Shown here: piece after piece, positions 8,747 to 18,521 of the stretch | Layout of the letters: the number at the start of each line of letters is the position of its first letter | Position numbering within the stretch: the stretch's first letter is position 1 | From: CAVSWT01 sp963777515 | GTDB taxonomy: Bacteria; Bacteroidota; Ignavibacteria; Ignavibacteriales; Ignavibacteriaceae | Reading direction: 5' to 3' | Assembly (NCBI GenBank): GCA_963777515.1 | Contig: CAVZQU010000007.1 | Coordinates: 813,003 to 877,002 of the forward strand | DNA: 64,000 nucleotides | Notes under the pieces: model-generated | The model's database searches: none | Told to the model about the DNA's origin: nothing | The model's input: only the letters and a program-made list of their open reading frames with translations | Made by a program: the position numbers and the translations under genes

Positions 8747-9770
8747 TTATTGCAATGATAATTTTACGGTAAAAACATGGTTTGCAGTTGGAAAATCTTT
8801 AACATCCCTGAAAGCATAATCAAAAGTTACTCCCACTCCATTTCCGATATTATAATCAACGCCTGCACCTGCTGTAAATCCAAATATTGTTTGGTTTTGA
8901 GAAGCTCCTAAAAGCATATCATAGCCTCCTCTTAAAAACAGAGTTTTCATAAAACCATATTCTAATCCGAAATTCATTTTATCTTCAAGCGCATTATTTG
9001 CAGTAAAAGTTCCCCCAATTAAAACATTATTCTGGTTGTTGAAGTTATAGTTGTAGCCTAAGCTCAGCTCAAAATAACTAGGTATTTGGAATTCTTCGGC
9101 AACAACTTCATAAACACCGCCGGAAGTACCGGCATTTGCCCCTGGTATACTAGTAGTTGATTGCAATTCTGCCCCGGAATACACCATATTTGATCCGATA
9201 TTCTTCAGTGAAACTCCTAAATAAAATTGAGCGTTAAACCGGTATTGAACTCCAATGTCAATTGCCACACCCTGTTGCTTTTGTATCTTGAATAGTTTCA
9301 GTAATTAATTTTACATTCGTGCCGACAGATATTCGATCAGTAATTATTTTAGAATAAGTTAAACCAACAGTTAAAAATGCCGGGGAATATGTAGACCCGG
9401 TTCCGTCAGGAAAATTATTAGTTGTTATCGGGATGTCTCCAAAATCGAAAGTTTTAAAACTTAATCCAACCGAGCCTAAATCTCCTAAATTAGCCGAAGC
9501 AGCAAAGTAAGAAACATTAATATCCGCGATATAGTTCATATAACTAAACATAGCTTCTGTATTATTACTTAAGTCCAATCCAGCAGGATTATAATATATG
9601 GATTCTAGTCCGGTTAAAGAAGCTAACATAGCACCTCCTGTAGCGATTCCTCTTGCGCCAACAGGTATTAAAAGTTCTTCCGCTCCGGTAGTTCCCTTTC
9701 TTGCCGGATCACCTGCCCAAAGAGAATTAGCTGCTAATGCTATTAAGGTCATTATTAATATTCTTTTCAT
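8747..9770 (-). CDS. PorV/PorQ family outer-membrane protein (frameshifted)
   Basis: The signal peptide is MKRILIMTLIALAANSLWA. Next comes the family N-terminus (GTTGAEELLIPVGARGIATG), with SIYYNPAGL in the FadL-like barrel. The frame breaks at residues 165-170 (KATGCGN, stop near 9258). The other frame resumes directly with VAIDIGVQYRFNAQFYLGVS and ends as a beta-barrel strand (VFTVKLSLQ). One extra G in the GGG run at 9270-9272 explains the break. The joined product is about 340 residues, as expected. PorV-type barrels shuttle T9SS cargo to the cell surface, and several T9SS substrates are encoded nearby. Confidence 0.82.
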
Positions 9771-9802
9771 TGTGAAAAACTCCTAACGTATTAGAAATCT
9801 AT

Positions 9803-9826
9803 AGCAGGCTTGCATACAATCCTGCT
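9803..9826 (-). other. Intercistronic hairpin
   Basis: The arms agcagg (9803-9808) and cctgct (9821-9826) can pair around a 12-base loop in the gap between the large CTD gene and the PorV-like gene. No T-run follows in the minus direction, so it is not a typical terminator. It may protect or process the mRNA. Only the dyad itself is observed. Confidence 0.35.
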
Positions 9827-9840
9827 CAATTCATATAACA

Positions 9841-12800
9841 TTAAAACTTTTGCAATTGCTTTTGCGGAAGAATTAGAGAAAATTTTAAAATTTTATCACC
9901 ATATTTCGGTGATGATACAATTGCTATATATAAACCGGAAGCAACTCTTAATCCGGATTCATTTTGGAGATTCCATTGTAAAAATGGAGAAGAAGAATTA
10001 GATTTATCCGTTGTTGTAAGTGTCCTTATTAGAGAACCCGACAAAGTATAAATTTTAATTGTAACTTCTTCAGGTAGATTTGAAAATGTAACAAACGGTT
10101 CGTCAGGTGAACTATTTGTGTAACTAGTCGCAGAGTTGAATCCATATAAAGGATTTGGAAAAACATTTACTTTATCAAATATTGACTTTTCTTCCTCAGC
10201 GTTTAATTCCCCACCTTTACTTGTTTTAAATGTAAAAACATCCTCTGGAGAATATGGATATGAATCAACCGGAATAATAAATTTATCCCCATAACTATAG
10301 GTTCTATTTTTATCTTTTTTCTCAATACCTAAAACGTAAAGAGCATTCAAATATGGTGAAGCAGCAATATTTCTTTCGTCTTTTGAAATACTGATAGATG
10401 CCGGAATTTTATAATTATTCCCACCTTGTAAATTTGCCCATATTATATTTTGCCCGTCCTGATAACCGCCTTTCAGTATAGTAATATTACCATTTGGATC
10501 ATATGTAGAGTTGAATATTAGTATATATTCTCCCGAACCTACTAAATTAATTCCCGGATCCCATTGTCCGTCAGGATTACCTCCAAGTATAGAAGATTTC
10601 TCAATAAACCCAACAGCTAGTTGTCTTCTTTCACCAAAACCACCGGTAGAAGTTTGTGGGTCTTCAACCCAGGCAGAGAACGGAACATTAACAAAGCCTT
10701 CTCCTAATTTGCCAACAGTGCCTAATCCGATGGTATCTGCTGCACTTACAGCGGCAGCATAGACATATGAATTTCTTCTTGTAAGAGCCGTTCCTTTATA
10801 TCCATTTAGGTATCTATAGGCTTTACTTGATTCTCCAAATCTTATTTCAACCCTACGTAATTTATCAGCTTTAATATATTTATTATTTAAAGTTGATAAA
10901 CCAGATAAGGTTGGAATCTTTTGTGATTGATTTAAATCGCCGGCAACATAATAAACTTTAGTCTTACTGGAATCATACCATTCTATAGATGTTACGGAAG
11001 TTAAATTACCTAAAGCGGGTACTACAGAATCAAGTTTTACAATAAATCCTTCAGTAGTTTTATATGAAATAGAATTTTTATTATTACCGAAGTATGTATT
11101 CGATGAATCAATTAAAACAGAACCAGTTGTAGTATTTTCTAACTTCCAGAACGTTGAATACAATTCAGTAGAACTGTCTATTTCAAATGATACTTTATAT
11201 TCATCTCCAGTCAAATTTTCTTTATCTGTAATATCAAAAACCATATTGCCTGAACTTCCACCACTGACTTTGTTCCCTCCCGAGGCAGCAACTTGGGGGC
11301 TATAAAGATCCGAAGACATTATTACCTTTGTTATTTTAGGAACATTTTCACTTTCTGCTGTCAAAGCTGTTTTTGAAAGATAATAATTTCCTATAGCGCC
11401 AATTGCGGTATCGGGATTACTAATATTCTTTAATCCTTCGTAGTTTAATGCATAAGATGTGATAGCAAAATAATAAGGCTTTCCTTTAATTAAGTCTCCG
11501 CCTGTAAAAGGGTCTTTAGTAATTCTCAATCGTAATTTCCCTGTAGATGGATTAGCATATATTAGAGAATCTAATTGATTTGTGCTTTTAGGATATAACA
11601 ATTCAATACCGCCGGTTTGATTATCTTCTTTATAAACATCTTGTATGAAATCTTTTAAATCATAAGTCGCAATAGTTGCAGAATTTTGCTGTCCATTTAC
11701 GGTATTAACCGTTGCATTAGTTTTGTATGCATAAACATTATAACCTTCAAATCTTAAATCCCAGGCTGCGGTACTATTTCTATAATTAACCTGCTTAGGA
11801 GTATCCCAGGTCAAATCAATAAAATCCTCCCCGGTTTCAACTGTTGGAATAACTGCAGGTGGAGGAGAAGGTGCAGCAAAGTTATTATCAAAAATAAATT
11901 GGGCTCCATCATCTATTCTTCTAGCTTCTGTAATAGATGAAAGTGCATCTTTTCCCTGACCAATGATATAAGCAACAACAATTTCTAATTCTTGATCTTT
12001 TATTAATTTGAAAGGCCCGGTATTCTGCATCATTCTTTGATCTGTAGGCTTTGTATTAATCCACCCAGTTTGCGTTACCGGATCCCCAGAATACCAAAAT
12101 TTGTTATCGATCGTGCTGCAATTTACACCTCCTAAAACCTTACTTAACGGCCAGGTGCAAGGATCAACAGGGTTTCCCAATTTATCAAGACCTAACATAT
12201 AATTTCTTGCTTCTATTTCATTTATCGGATCTCCAAGAGTAGGATCGGATTGTTGATAATGAACAAAAGAAGATATGCCTAAATTTTTTGCCCCGGGATA
12301 TTTTTTGACACCAATAAACTGCCCCCTTTCGCTATATGCTGTATCCAATGGAATATCAATGCCTTCGCTGTATACTCCATTACTATCTGTATCGGTAAAT
12401 GTCTGCCCAGGTATATAAGAAATAGGGCCCGAAAAAAAATCAATCATAAAGCATGGAGGATTACTCCCATAGCCACCATCAGGGGCATGCCAATCATTAT
12501 AAACGTAACCTGCATTTCGAGGTACATCAACACCTACTAAATCATCCTGATAACCAGCAGTACCGCCAATATCCGGATCAGCCCATACCCCAAGGATTAC
12601 ATTATTTAGAGTATCGGCTTTTAAACCGGTATTTTTAATTCTATATCTAACAAAAATAATATTTCCTAAAGCTCCTTTAGATGCAAAACCACAAAGAGTT
12701 TGCCTAATTTCAACACCTTGAGGCTCGACACCTTGAAAGTTTGTCCTTTGTGCCCCAGGTTGGCCATCGTTATAAACACACCATACTGTTTCATCACCTA

Positions 12801-13398
12801 TTAAATCCGGACGGTCCTCATCGGGATCCCATTGTCCATTTCCATTTTTATCAATAGGATTATATTGTCCATCATTATCCCCGTCATAAAAATCCGCACC
12901 AAGCGCAACTGCATCTTGCCATGCCTGCCAGCTATTTCCAAACGGTTCATCTTCTTTATTTAAAACATATATTTGTGCTCTTGTATCATTAGGACTAGCG
13001 ACAGTACCGGAAACTGTATTTTCAATCAATGAAGAAGAAGCATTCCCAAATGCCCATAGCTTTTCATTTGTATAACCGCTAAGATAAAATCCGGATGAAA
13101 ATAAGAAATCTTTTCCACCAAATTTGCCTCCCGATCCTTGTTCCTTAGGTGGAATATTGACAGCAGCTATCTTACCTTTATCATTTAAAGGCAAATTAAT
13201 ATTGTTAATAAACATCCTGTAAGAGTCCCCATTCTTACCGGAGATTAAAGATTTGTTCAAAGAATGACTTGTATTATCATGCGGCTTTTTACCTCTCTGA
13301 TCATTCTTAATAAATCCCCAAAACATTACAGAGAAAAAAAGTACATACATTAACCTTAATAAGTAATTTTTCTTTTTAGGCATATTTTGAATTCCCAT
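9841..13398 (-). CDS. Large exported protein with T9SS-like C-terminal domain
   Basis: 1185 residues. The likely start is the internal Met6 (MPKKKNYLLRLMYVLFFSVM), which begins a signal sequence. The body includes an acidic stretch with calcium-binding appearance (DFYDGDNDGQYNPIDKNGNG, near residue 170), a fibronectin-like segment (about 520-640) and further beta-rich parts. The end resembles a T9SS type A sorting domain (VFPNPLYGFNSAT, then VTIKIYTLSGSLIRTL), but the terminal Lys-rich motif is atypical. It starts 17 bases after the TonB-receptor gene and precedes the PorV-like gene. No enzyme activity is apparent. Confidence 0.75.
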   Translation of the reverse strand: MGIQNMPKKKNYLLRLMYVLFFSVMFWGFIKNDQRGKKPHDNTSHSLNKSLISGKNGDSYRMFINNINLPLNDKGKIAAVNIPPKEQGSGGKFGGKDFLFSSGFYLSGYTNEKLWAFGNASSSLIENTVSGTVASPNDTRAQIYVLNKEDEPFGNSWQAWQDAVALGADFYDGDNDGQYNPIDKNGNGQWDPDEDRPDLIGDETVWCVYNDGQPGAQRTNFQGVEPQGVEIRQTLCGFASKGALGNIIFVRYRIKNTGLKADTLNNVILGVWADPDIGGTAGYQDDLVGVDVPRNAGYVYNDWHAPDGGYGSNPPCFMIDFFSGPISYIPGQTFTDTDSNGVYSEGIDIPLDTAYSERGQFIGVKKYPGAKNLGISSFVHYQQSDPTLGDPINEIEARNYMLGLDKLGNPVDPCTWPLSKVLGGVNCSTIDNKFWYSGDPVTQTGWINTKPTDQRMMQNTGPFKLIKDQELEIVVAYIIGQGKDALSSITEARRIDDGAQFIFDNNFAAPSPPPAVIPTVETGEDFIDLTWDTPKQVNYRNSTAAWDLRFEGYNVYAYKTNATVNTVNGQQNSATIATYDLKDFIQDVYKEDNQTGGIELLYPKSTNQLDSLIYANPSTGKLRLRITKDPFTGGDLIKGKPYYFAITSYALNYEGLKNISNPDTAIGAIGNYYLSKTALTAESENVPKITKVIMSSDLYSPQVAASGGNKVSGGSSGNMVFDITDKENLTGDEYKVSFEIDSSTELYSTFWKLENTTTGSVLIDSSNTYFGNNKNSISYKTTEGFIVKLDSVVPALGNLTSVTSIEWYDSSKTKVYYVAGDLNQSQKIPTLSGLSTLNNKYIKADKLRRVEIRFGESSKAYRYLNGYKGTALTRRNSYVYAAAVSAADTIGLGTVGKLGEGFVNVPFSAWVEDPQTSTGGFGERRQLAVGFIEKSSILGGNPDGQWDPGINLVGSGEYILIFNSTYDPNGNITILKGGYQDGQNIIWANLQGGNNYKIPASISISKDERNIAASPYLNALYVLGIEKKDKNRTYSYGDKFIIPVDSYPYSPEDVFTFKTSKGGELNAEEEKSIFDKVNVFPNPLYGFNSATSYTNSSPDEPFVTFSNLPEEVTIKIYTLSGSLIRTLTTTDKSNSSSPFLQWNLQNESGLRVASGLYIAIVSSPKYGDKILKFSLILPQKQLQKF

Positions 13399-13415
13399 TG
13401 AAAACTCGAGTTGGT

Positions 13416-16256
13416 TTATAAACCAATGATTTTTAAAATTAAATTTGTAGCCCCAAACGTATTAAATCTTGGGATACCAAAATTATTAGGATCTCTTTCA
13501 AGAGAAGTATAATCCTGGGCATAACCTTCTCCATTATTAGCAATAGCATCTTTTCCATCTTGAGTGTTTAAAAATCCAGTTGTATATGGATCCCCCGTAG
13601 ATCTCCATACATTAACAATATTATCAGCATCAAATAAGTTTTGAATCCATAAGTATGGTGAAACTAAAATATTTCCTACCTGAAATGATTTTTCAATTTT
13701 TAAATCAACCCTGAAAGAACCGGGCATATATCTCGAGTTAACATAGCCAATTGTACTAGGTCCCCCGTTATTTCCTGACAGAATATCATAATAATCAAGA
13801 GGTGTGTATGGCCGCCCACTATTAAATGAAACCAGAACACTTGCACTTGTCATTTCTAATAATCCTAGTTCATCTTTAGGTACATAAAAATCTAGATTCA
13901 CTACACCGGTATGTCTTTGGTCGAAGTCTAAAGGCGCAATTACTTTGGGTGCAGCATTATCCTGGTTTCTAAACACCGCATTCTGACTAGAACTTGTGGA
14001 TGATCCAGTTCCTTCAGCAATAGAATATGTGTATTGCAAAGACAAGCTGAAATAACTTAATCTTGTTACATCGAGAGAAAGCGCTAGACCTTTTGTTGTT
14101 CCAAAATCTGAATTTGTAGGTGAGATATATGTTAGTACTTCGCCGCCGACACTTCTTTGAAAATAATGAAGCTGTCTATTTACAAGTCCTTTTATATTCT
14201 TATAAAATGCAGTAATATTTAATGCAGCAGCATTTCCTAAAATTTGTCTGAATCCTACTTCATATTGAATTGTTTCTTCACTTTTTATTGTTCCTGTTTG
14301 AACGTATTGCGGATCAAAAGCAATAAATTGATCTAAATCAAATTGGCTGGCATATAAATCACTTAATGCCGGGATTTGGATAAACCTTCCATATTGAGCG
14401 TGGAAAACAGTGGTTTGTGTAACTGGAAATCCAAGTCCAATTCTCGGTGAAAATTGAAGTTCAGGTTTCTTCTGAACAAAATCGCCTGGATCAAAACCTT
14501 TTTGATTAGTCCCTCCCGCAAATGGCAGGCTTGGATCTTTTAGGATATCTGCTTTGGAATCAAAGTAATCCATTCTTAATCCAAGGTTTAACACTAAGTC
14601 TTCCAACTCATATCTATCCTGAACATATGCATAAGCAAACAAAGGTTTTTTAGGAGCAAATTTACTGCCTGTACCTTCTTTCGACTGTCCGGTAATATCA
14701 TAACCATAAACACTGGGTTGTAAAGTAGAATACCAGTAGTATTCGGATGAGTCAGGATATGTATCTTTTAACCTGGCTAAGTCAACCGGACTAATGGCAT
14801 AATATCTAACAATATTATAATTAACACCTCCACCAATTTCAAAAAGGTGATTATCAATTTGCGAAGTCAAATTAAAATCAGCGTCTAAAGCGTCATTTTC
14901 ATTTTTCGTATATATATTATTAATTCTTCCGTAATCATAGAACACATGATTGCTGTCTACTTGAACTCTCTGTCCGGTATATGCAATAGTAGCACCAAGT
15001 TGAGCAAGTGCAATACTATCACCATAAAGGTATAAATTGTCTTCAAAGTGCGGATCATATTGTTTAAAATCATATCTCCTAACACCAACAGTTAGATTCC
15101 AAAAAGTATTGTTACTTACTGTCTGTGATAATTTTGAATTAAATGAATAATTATTTTGATAAAAGGCAGGATTAAAAACAGAATTATTTTTTGCATAAGA
15201 CATTATAAAGCTTCTTCCATTTCTCAAGTTGACGTTCCCACCTAAAGTCAATTTAAAATTATCAAAACTATGATTTGTCCTGCCCGTAAACCTCCAAACT
15301 CCTGCGTCGTTATTTGGTAAATGATTATAGGATTTATTTATTGACGGAAAATCCAAGGTAATGGCAGGCGGATTTGCATCTAGAAACCATGATCTTTCTG
15401 CGGATAAGAAAATTGTATTTTTTGTATTGCCGGGAATAATTGGCCCGCTAAAATTTAAGGTATATTGATTATAACCATAATTATCCGTTAAAGATGAGGA
15501 AGCTATATCTGCAAAAATTGAATAATTAGGTGTACCGCTTTTTGTGGTTACATTTACTATTCCTGATTGTGCCTGACCATACTTTGCTTCGTAACCGCCT
15601 ACTTGAAACGAAATCTGTTCTATTGCATCATCACTTATTTGAGCCCCACTTGAATTTGTTAGAACATTATTTTGCGGGATGCCATCAATTATATATAAAA
15701 CTTCTCCTCCTCTACCTCCTCTAACATTAATTGTAGCATTTCCGTCTTGACCGCCGCTGCCTTCCGCTACAACAACACCGGCTTGTAACGAAACGATATT
15801 TGCAACACCTTCAACGGGAAGTTTTGAAATTTGATTTGCATCAACAACTTTAACTGTGTTAGTCGCTTTTTCTTCAAAAAATTTTTTATCTTCAACGACA
15901 ATTTCCGGCAAGGAAAAATCTGTTGATAATTCTATGTTAAGCTCATAAGTAATTCCAGCAACAATTCTAACTCCTTCTATAGTGCGTGGGGCATATCCAA
16001 CATAACTAATTTTAACACTATAAGTACCAGGGCTTATGTTTAATATAAAATAATCTCCATCAATATTTGTTGCAGCTCCAAGGTCTGTATTGACAATGAC
16101 TATATTAGCACCGATTAAAGGCTCGTGAGTATCAGCATCAACAACCTGCCCAGTAAGTTTCCCAACGCCGGTTTGACAAAAAACAGCAGTTGTATAAAGA
16201 CAGAAGCTGAAAAGAAAAAAGCAGCTAGTAAAAATTTTCTTCATCTTCCCTACCAT
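13416..16256 (-). CDS. TonB-dependent receptor with carboxypeptidase-like N-terminal domain
   Basis: 946 residues, probably starting at Met5 (MKKIFTSCFFLFSFCLYTTA, a signal peptide). A carboxypeptidase-D-regulatory-like domain comes first (about 30-115, VVDADTHEPLIGANIVIVNT). The plug domain follows (about 130-245, NVRGGRGGEVLYIIDGIPQN, then EAKYGQAQSGIVNVTTKSG), then a 22-strand-type barrel with typical SPRIGLGFPV. Such receptors import large nutrients or take part in surface complexes. There is no SusD partner beside it; its operon partners are the 1185-residue CTD protein and a PorV-like protein. Confidence 0.9.
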   Translation of the reverse strand: MVGKMKKIFTSCFFLFSFCLYTTAVFCQTGVGKLTGQVVDADTHEPLIGANIVIVNTDLGAATNIDGDYFILNISPGTYSVKISYVGYAPRTIEGVRIVAGITYELNIELSTDFSLPEIVVEDKKFFEEKATNTVKVVDANQISKLPVEGVANIVSLQAGVVVAEGSGGQDGNATINVRGGRGGEVLYIIDGIPQNNVLTNSSGAQISDDAIEQISFQVGGYEAKYGQAQSGIVNVTTKSGTPNYSIFADIASSSLTDNYGYNQYTLNFSGPIIPGNTKNTIFLSAERSWFLDANPPAITLDFPSINKSYNHLPNNDAGVWRFTGRTNHSFDNFKLTLGGNVNLRNGRSFIMSYAKNNSVFNPAFYQNNYSFNSKLSQTVSNNTFWNLTVGVRRYDFKQYDPHFEDNLYLYGDSIALAQLGATIAYTGQRVQVDSNHVFYDYGRINNIYTKNENDALDADFNLTSQIDNHLFEIGGGVNYNIVRYYAISPVDLARLKDTYPDSSEYYWYSTLQPSVYGYDITGQSKEGTGSKFAPKKPLFAYAYVQDRYELEDLVLNLGLRMDYFDSKADILKDPSLPFAGGTNQKGFDPGDFVQKKPELQFSPRIGLGFPVTQTTVFHAQYGRFIQIPALSDLYASQFDLDQFIAFDPQYVQTGTIKSEETIQYEVGFRQILGNAAALNITAFYKNIKGLVNRQLHYFQRSVGGEVLTYISPTNSDFGTTKGLALSLDVTRLSYFSLSLQYTYSIAEGTGSSTSSSQNAVFRNQDNAAPKVIAPLDFDQRHTGVVNLDFYVPKDELGLLEMTSASVLVSFNSGRPYTPLDYYDILSGNNGGPSTIGYVNSRYMPGSFRVDLKIEKSFQVGNILVSPYLWIQNLFDADNIVNVWRSTGDPYTTGFLNTQDGKDAIANNGEGYAQDYTSLERDPNNFGIPRFNTFGATNLILKIIGL

Positions 16257-16331
16257 AAAATTAAATTTTTATTTTTTGAGTTTATTAAAATTGAATTGAA
16301 CTAATTTAAGATATACATTTTATTAAAACTC

Positions 16332-16373
16332 AAAAAAAGGGCGGATATCCTAAACCAATAGGTAAATCCGCCC
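16332..16373 (-). terminator. Rho-independent terminator
   Basis: The arms gggcggat (16339-16346) and atccgccc (16366-16373) pair, and a shorter inner pairing cct/agg extends the stem. A T-run follows in the minus direction (complement of 16332-16338). It lies just past the stop of the T9SS-exported protein at 16394 and separates it from the TonB-receptor genes. Confidence 0.85.
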
Positions 16374-16393
16374 ATGTTAATAACAAGACACAA

Positions 16394-18271
16394 TTACTTT
16401 AACAAAATCATTTTTTTCGAAGAAGTAAAATCACCTGCTTGTAATTTATAAATATATAGACCTGATGCTAATCTAGATGCATCAAATTTAACTTCATAAG
16501 TATTTGCGTCTTTAATTTCGTTTACTAAGGAAGCTACTTCCTTTCCAAGTACGTCATAAACTTTAAGTGAAACATTACTTCTCTTTGAAATTGTATATTT
16601 AATTATAGTAGCTGGATTAAATGGATTTGGATAATTCTGTTCCAACTTAAAGTTATTAACTATAAATCCTTGATCTTCAATGCCTGTTATTGTAGAGACA
16701 TTAAAACTAGTATAATTCCAACTGCTCTTATCAGTTGCAGAGTTCTCATTATCAAAAATACTTGTGCCAGGAATGTCGTCAATCATAAATAATAAATTAA
16801 CTGTACCGGTATTATCTCCATTGTCATATAACCATTGAGCAGGAGAGGGATAAGATTCTTGAACCTTTTTTGCACTTGCATTAGGAACTAGAGCAGGCTT
16901 CTCCCAAGTTTTCCCCCCATCATTTGAGACTGCATAATATAAGTCTGTATAATTTATCTCATCAGGATTTTGCGTAGTTGGAGCCCAAACATTTGGTTCA
17001 CCAATTCCTGGTGTTCCTTGATATTCCGGACCTTGATATATCACTACAACATTTTCACCGTTTGGAGAAATAACCGGGGTTACATAAGCATCACCAAAAC
17101 CATTGCCGGGATATTCATATGTACCCGTTTGATAGTAACTATGTTCAACCGTTGTATCCGAAACGGCTAACCATTGTCTATCACGGCTATTCCAATATAC
17201 AGCGCATGCATAAACTCCTAAAGTATCGCTGCCATCCAACCAAAAGCCAAATCCATTGGCTGTAACATGAATAACACCATTATTGTCAACAACACCGTTA
17301 ACTTGTCCAAAATTAGCAAATACAGGGTAATAACCAGTCCTATTTGCAATAGGTGTTACTCCATCTCTTCCTATAACTTCAAATGACCATGTGCTACCGC
17401 CATCTGTTGAATAATTGATGCCAACATAATCAGCGGAGTCGTCCGGAGCTCCGCCAGGTCCGCCATTATTACCTCCATTATTCGGATCCCCGACAGTCCA
17501 TGTATCAACGTTAAATAAATATTGGCCATTAGGGGATCTTTTTAATATGTATTCGCTGGGATAACCGTTATCAGTACCGTTATCAAAAATTGGTAAGTTG
17601 GATGGGTCAAAAAATTCTCCGATACTATTGAATGTTGCTCCTTGATTTTCAGATTTGAATACTTCTGCTAAATAACTATTTGCAAAAATATTGCCGTTAT
17701 CCATATAGACAAAAGAAGGAAAGTTACCAACAATTGAACTACTGTTAGACAGAGTTACAGCTAGATTAGGATCTTTTAGATTTACCTTAGTCAACCAAGA
17801 ATTTCCTCCTTGATGATACATAACTAATGCATTGCCATCCAAGGGGCCAGTATTTGCAACATTCAAAGTTCCCCACCCGGCTCCAGAGTCTGAGGCAGAC
17901 ACAGCAAAATCAGTAAACCCATCTGTCGGATTACCAACAATCATTCTTACTTCTCTTGTGGATGAAACAGTACCAAATCTTTGCATAGCAACGGCAACTA
18001 CATCCGGAACACCATCACCTGTAAAGTCATACATTTCCAGCATATTAGGAATAGTATTATTACATGCGTAATCATAACTAGTAAATATTAATTGATTAGC
18101 ATCTGAAGTTTTACCGAGTTTTCTATCCTTTTTAATAAATGTACCTGATTGAATAATTGAATTAGGGTTGACTTTTTTAGCGATAATTTGTCCTACTTTT
18201 TTAGACTGTGCAAATCCTAAAGAAGCTAAAAAGGAAGAAATAATTAAATAAACAGTAACTCGTTTTATCAT
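16394..18271 (-). CDS. T9SS-exported protein, sialidase/BNR-repeat-like
   Basis: 625 residues with signal peptide (VTVYLIISSFLASLGFAQ). The body resembles BNR/sialidase-type propellers, with repeated Asp-box-like turns such as SDDGGKTW-type segments (NYSTDGGSTWSFEV, YYAVSNDGGKTWEKPA). A full T9SS type A sorting domain ends the protein (QNYPNPFNPATIIKY, then KKMILLK). It should be secreted and anchored on the cell surface. The catalytic residues of true sialidases were not identified, so an enzymatic role is uncertain. It forms its own unit with a terminator after it. Confidence 0.82.
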   Translation of the reverse strand: MIKRVTVYLIISSFLASLGFAQSKKVGQIIAKKVNPNSIIQSGTFIKKDRKLGKTSDANQLIFTSYDYACNNTIPNMLEMYDFTGDGVPDVVAVAMQRFGTVSSTREVRMIVGNPTDGFTDFAVSASDSGAGWGTLNVANTGPLDGNALVMYHQGGNSWLTKVNLKDPNLAVTLSNSSSIVGNFPSFVYMDNGNIFANSYLAEVFKSENQGATFNSIGEFFDPSNLPIFDNGTDNGYPSEYILKRSPNGQYLFNVDTWTVGDPNNGGNNGGPGGAPDDSADYVGINYSTDGGSTWSFEVIGRDGVTPIANRTGYYPVFANFGQVNGVVDNNGVIHVTANGFGFWLDGSDTLGVYACAVYWNSRDRQWLAVSDTTVEHSYYQTGTYEYPGNGFGDAYVTPVISPNGENVVVIYQGPEYQGTPGIGEPNVWAPTTQNPDEINYTDLYYAVSNDGGKTWEKPALVPNASAKKVQESYPSPAQWLYDNGDNTGTVNLLFMIDDIPGTSIFDNENSATDKSSWNYTSFNVSTITGIEDQGFIVNNFKLEQNYPNPFNPATIIKYTISKRSNVSLKVYDVLGKEVASLVNEIKDANTYEVKFDASRLASGLYIYKLQAGDFTSSKKMILLK

Positions 18272-18521
18272 TATGTTACTCCTTATAGATGTGAAGGTAA
18301 TGATTTAACATATTTAATTTCTTTCAGATATGAGGACAGTTATAAAGGAAGCCCCTAATAATTTTTGTCCTTCCACCAAAGTAAAAAATTATATTAATTC
18401 CTAAATATGTTTTTAATAATAAAATGTCTATAGAGATTATTAAGAATATTTTATCCTATCACCGTTAAAAAATAACCTACTATAATTCTTTACATTAGTC
18501 AAGAATCAAATTCAGTTCATT
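18272..18521. other. Intergenic region upstream of the T9SS protein gene
   Basis: About 250 AT-rich bases between serA and the BNR-like T9SS gene. The sequence complementary to a ribosome binding site (actcct) lies just upstream of the T9SS gene start. I see no convincing -35/-10 pair, no RNA gene and no strong hairpin. Confidence 0.4.
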
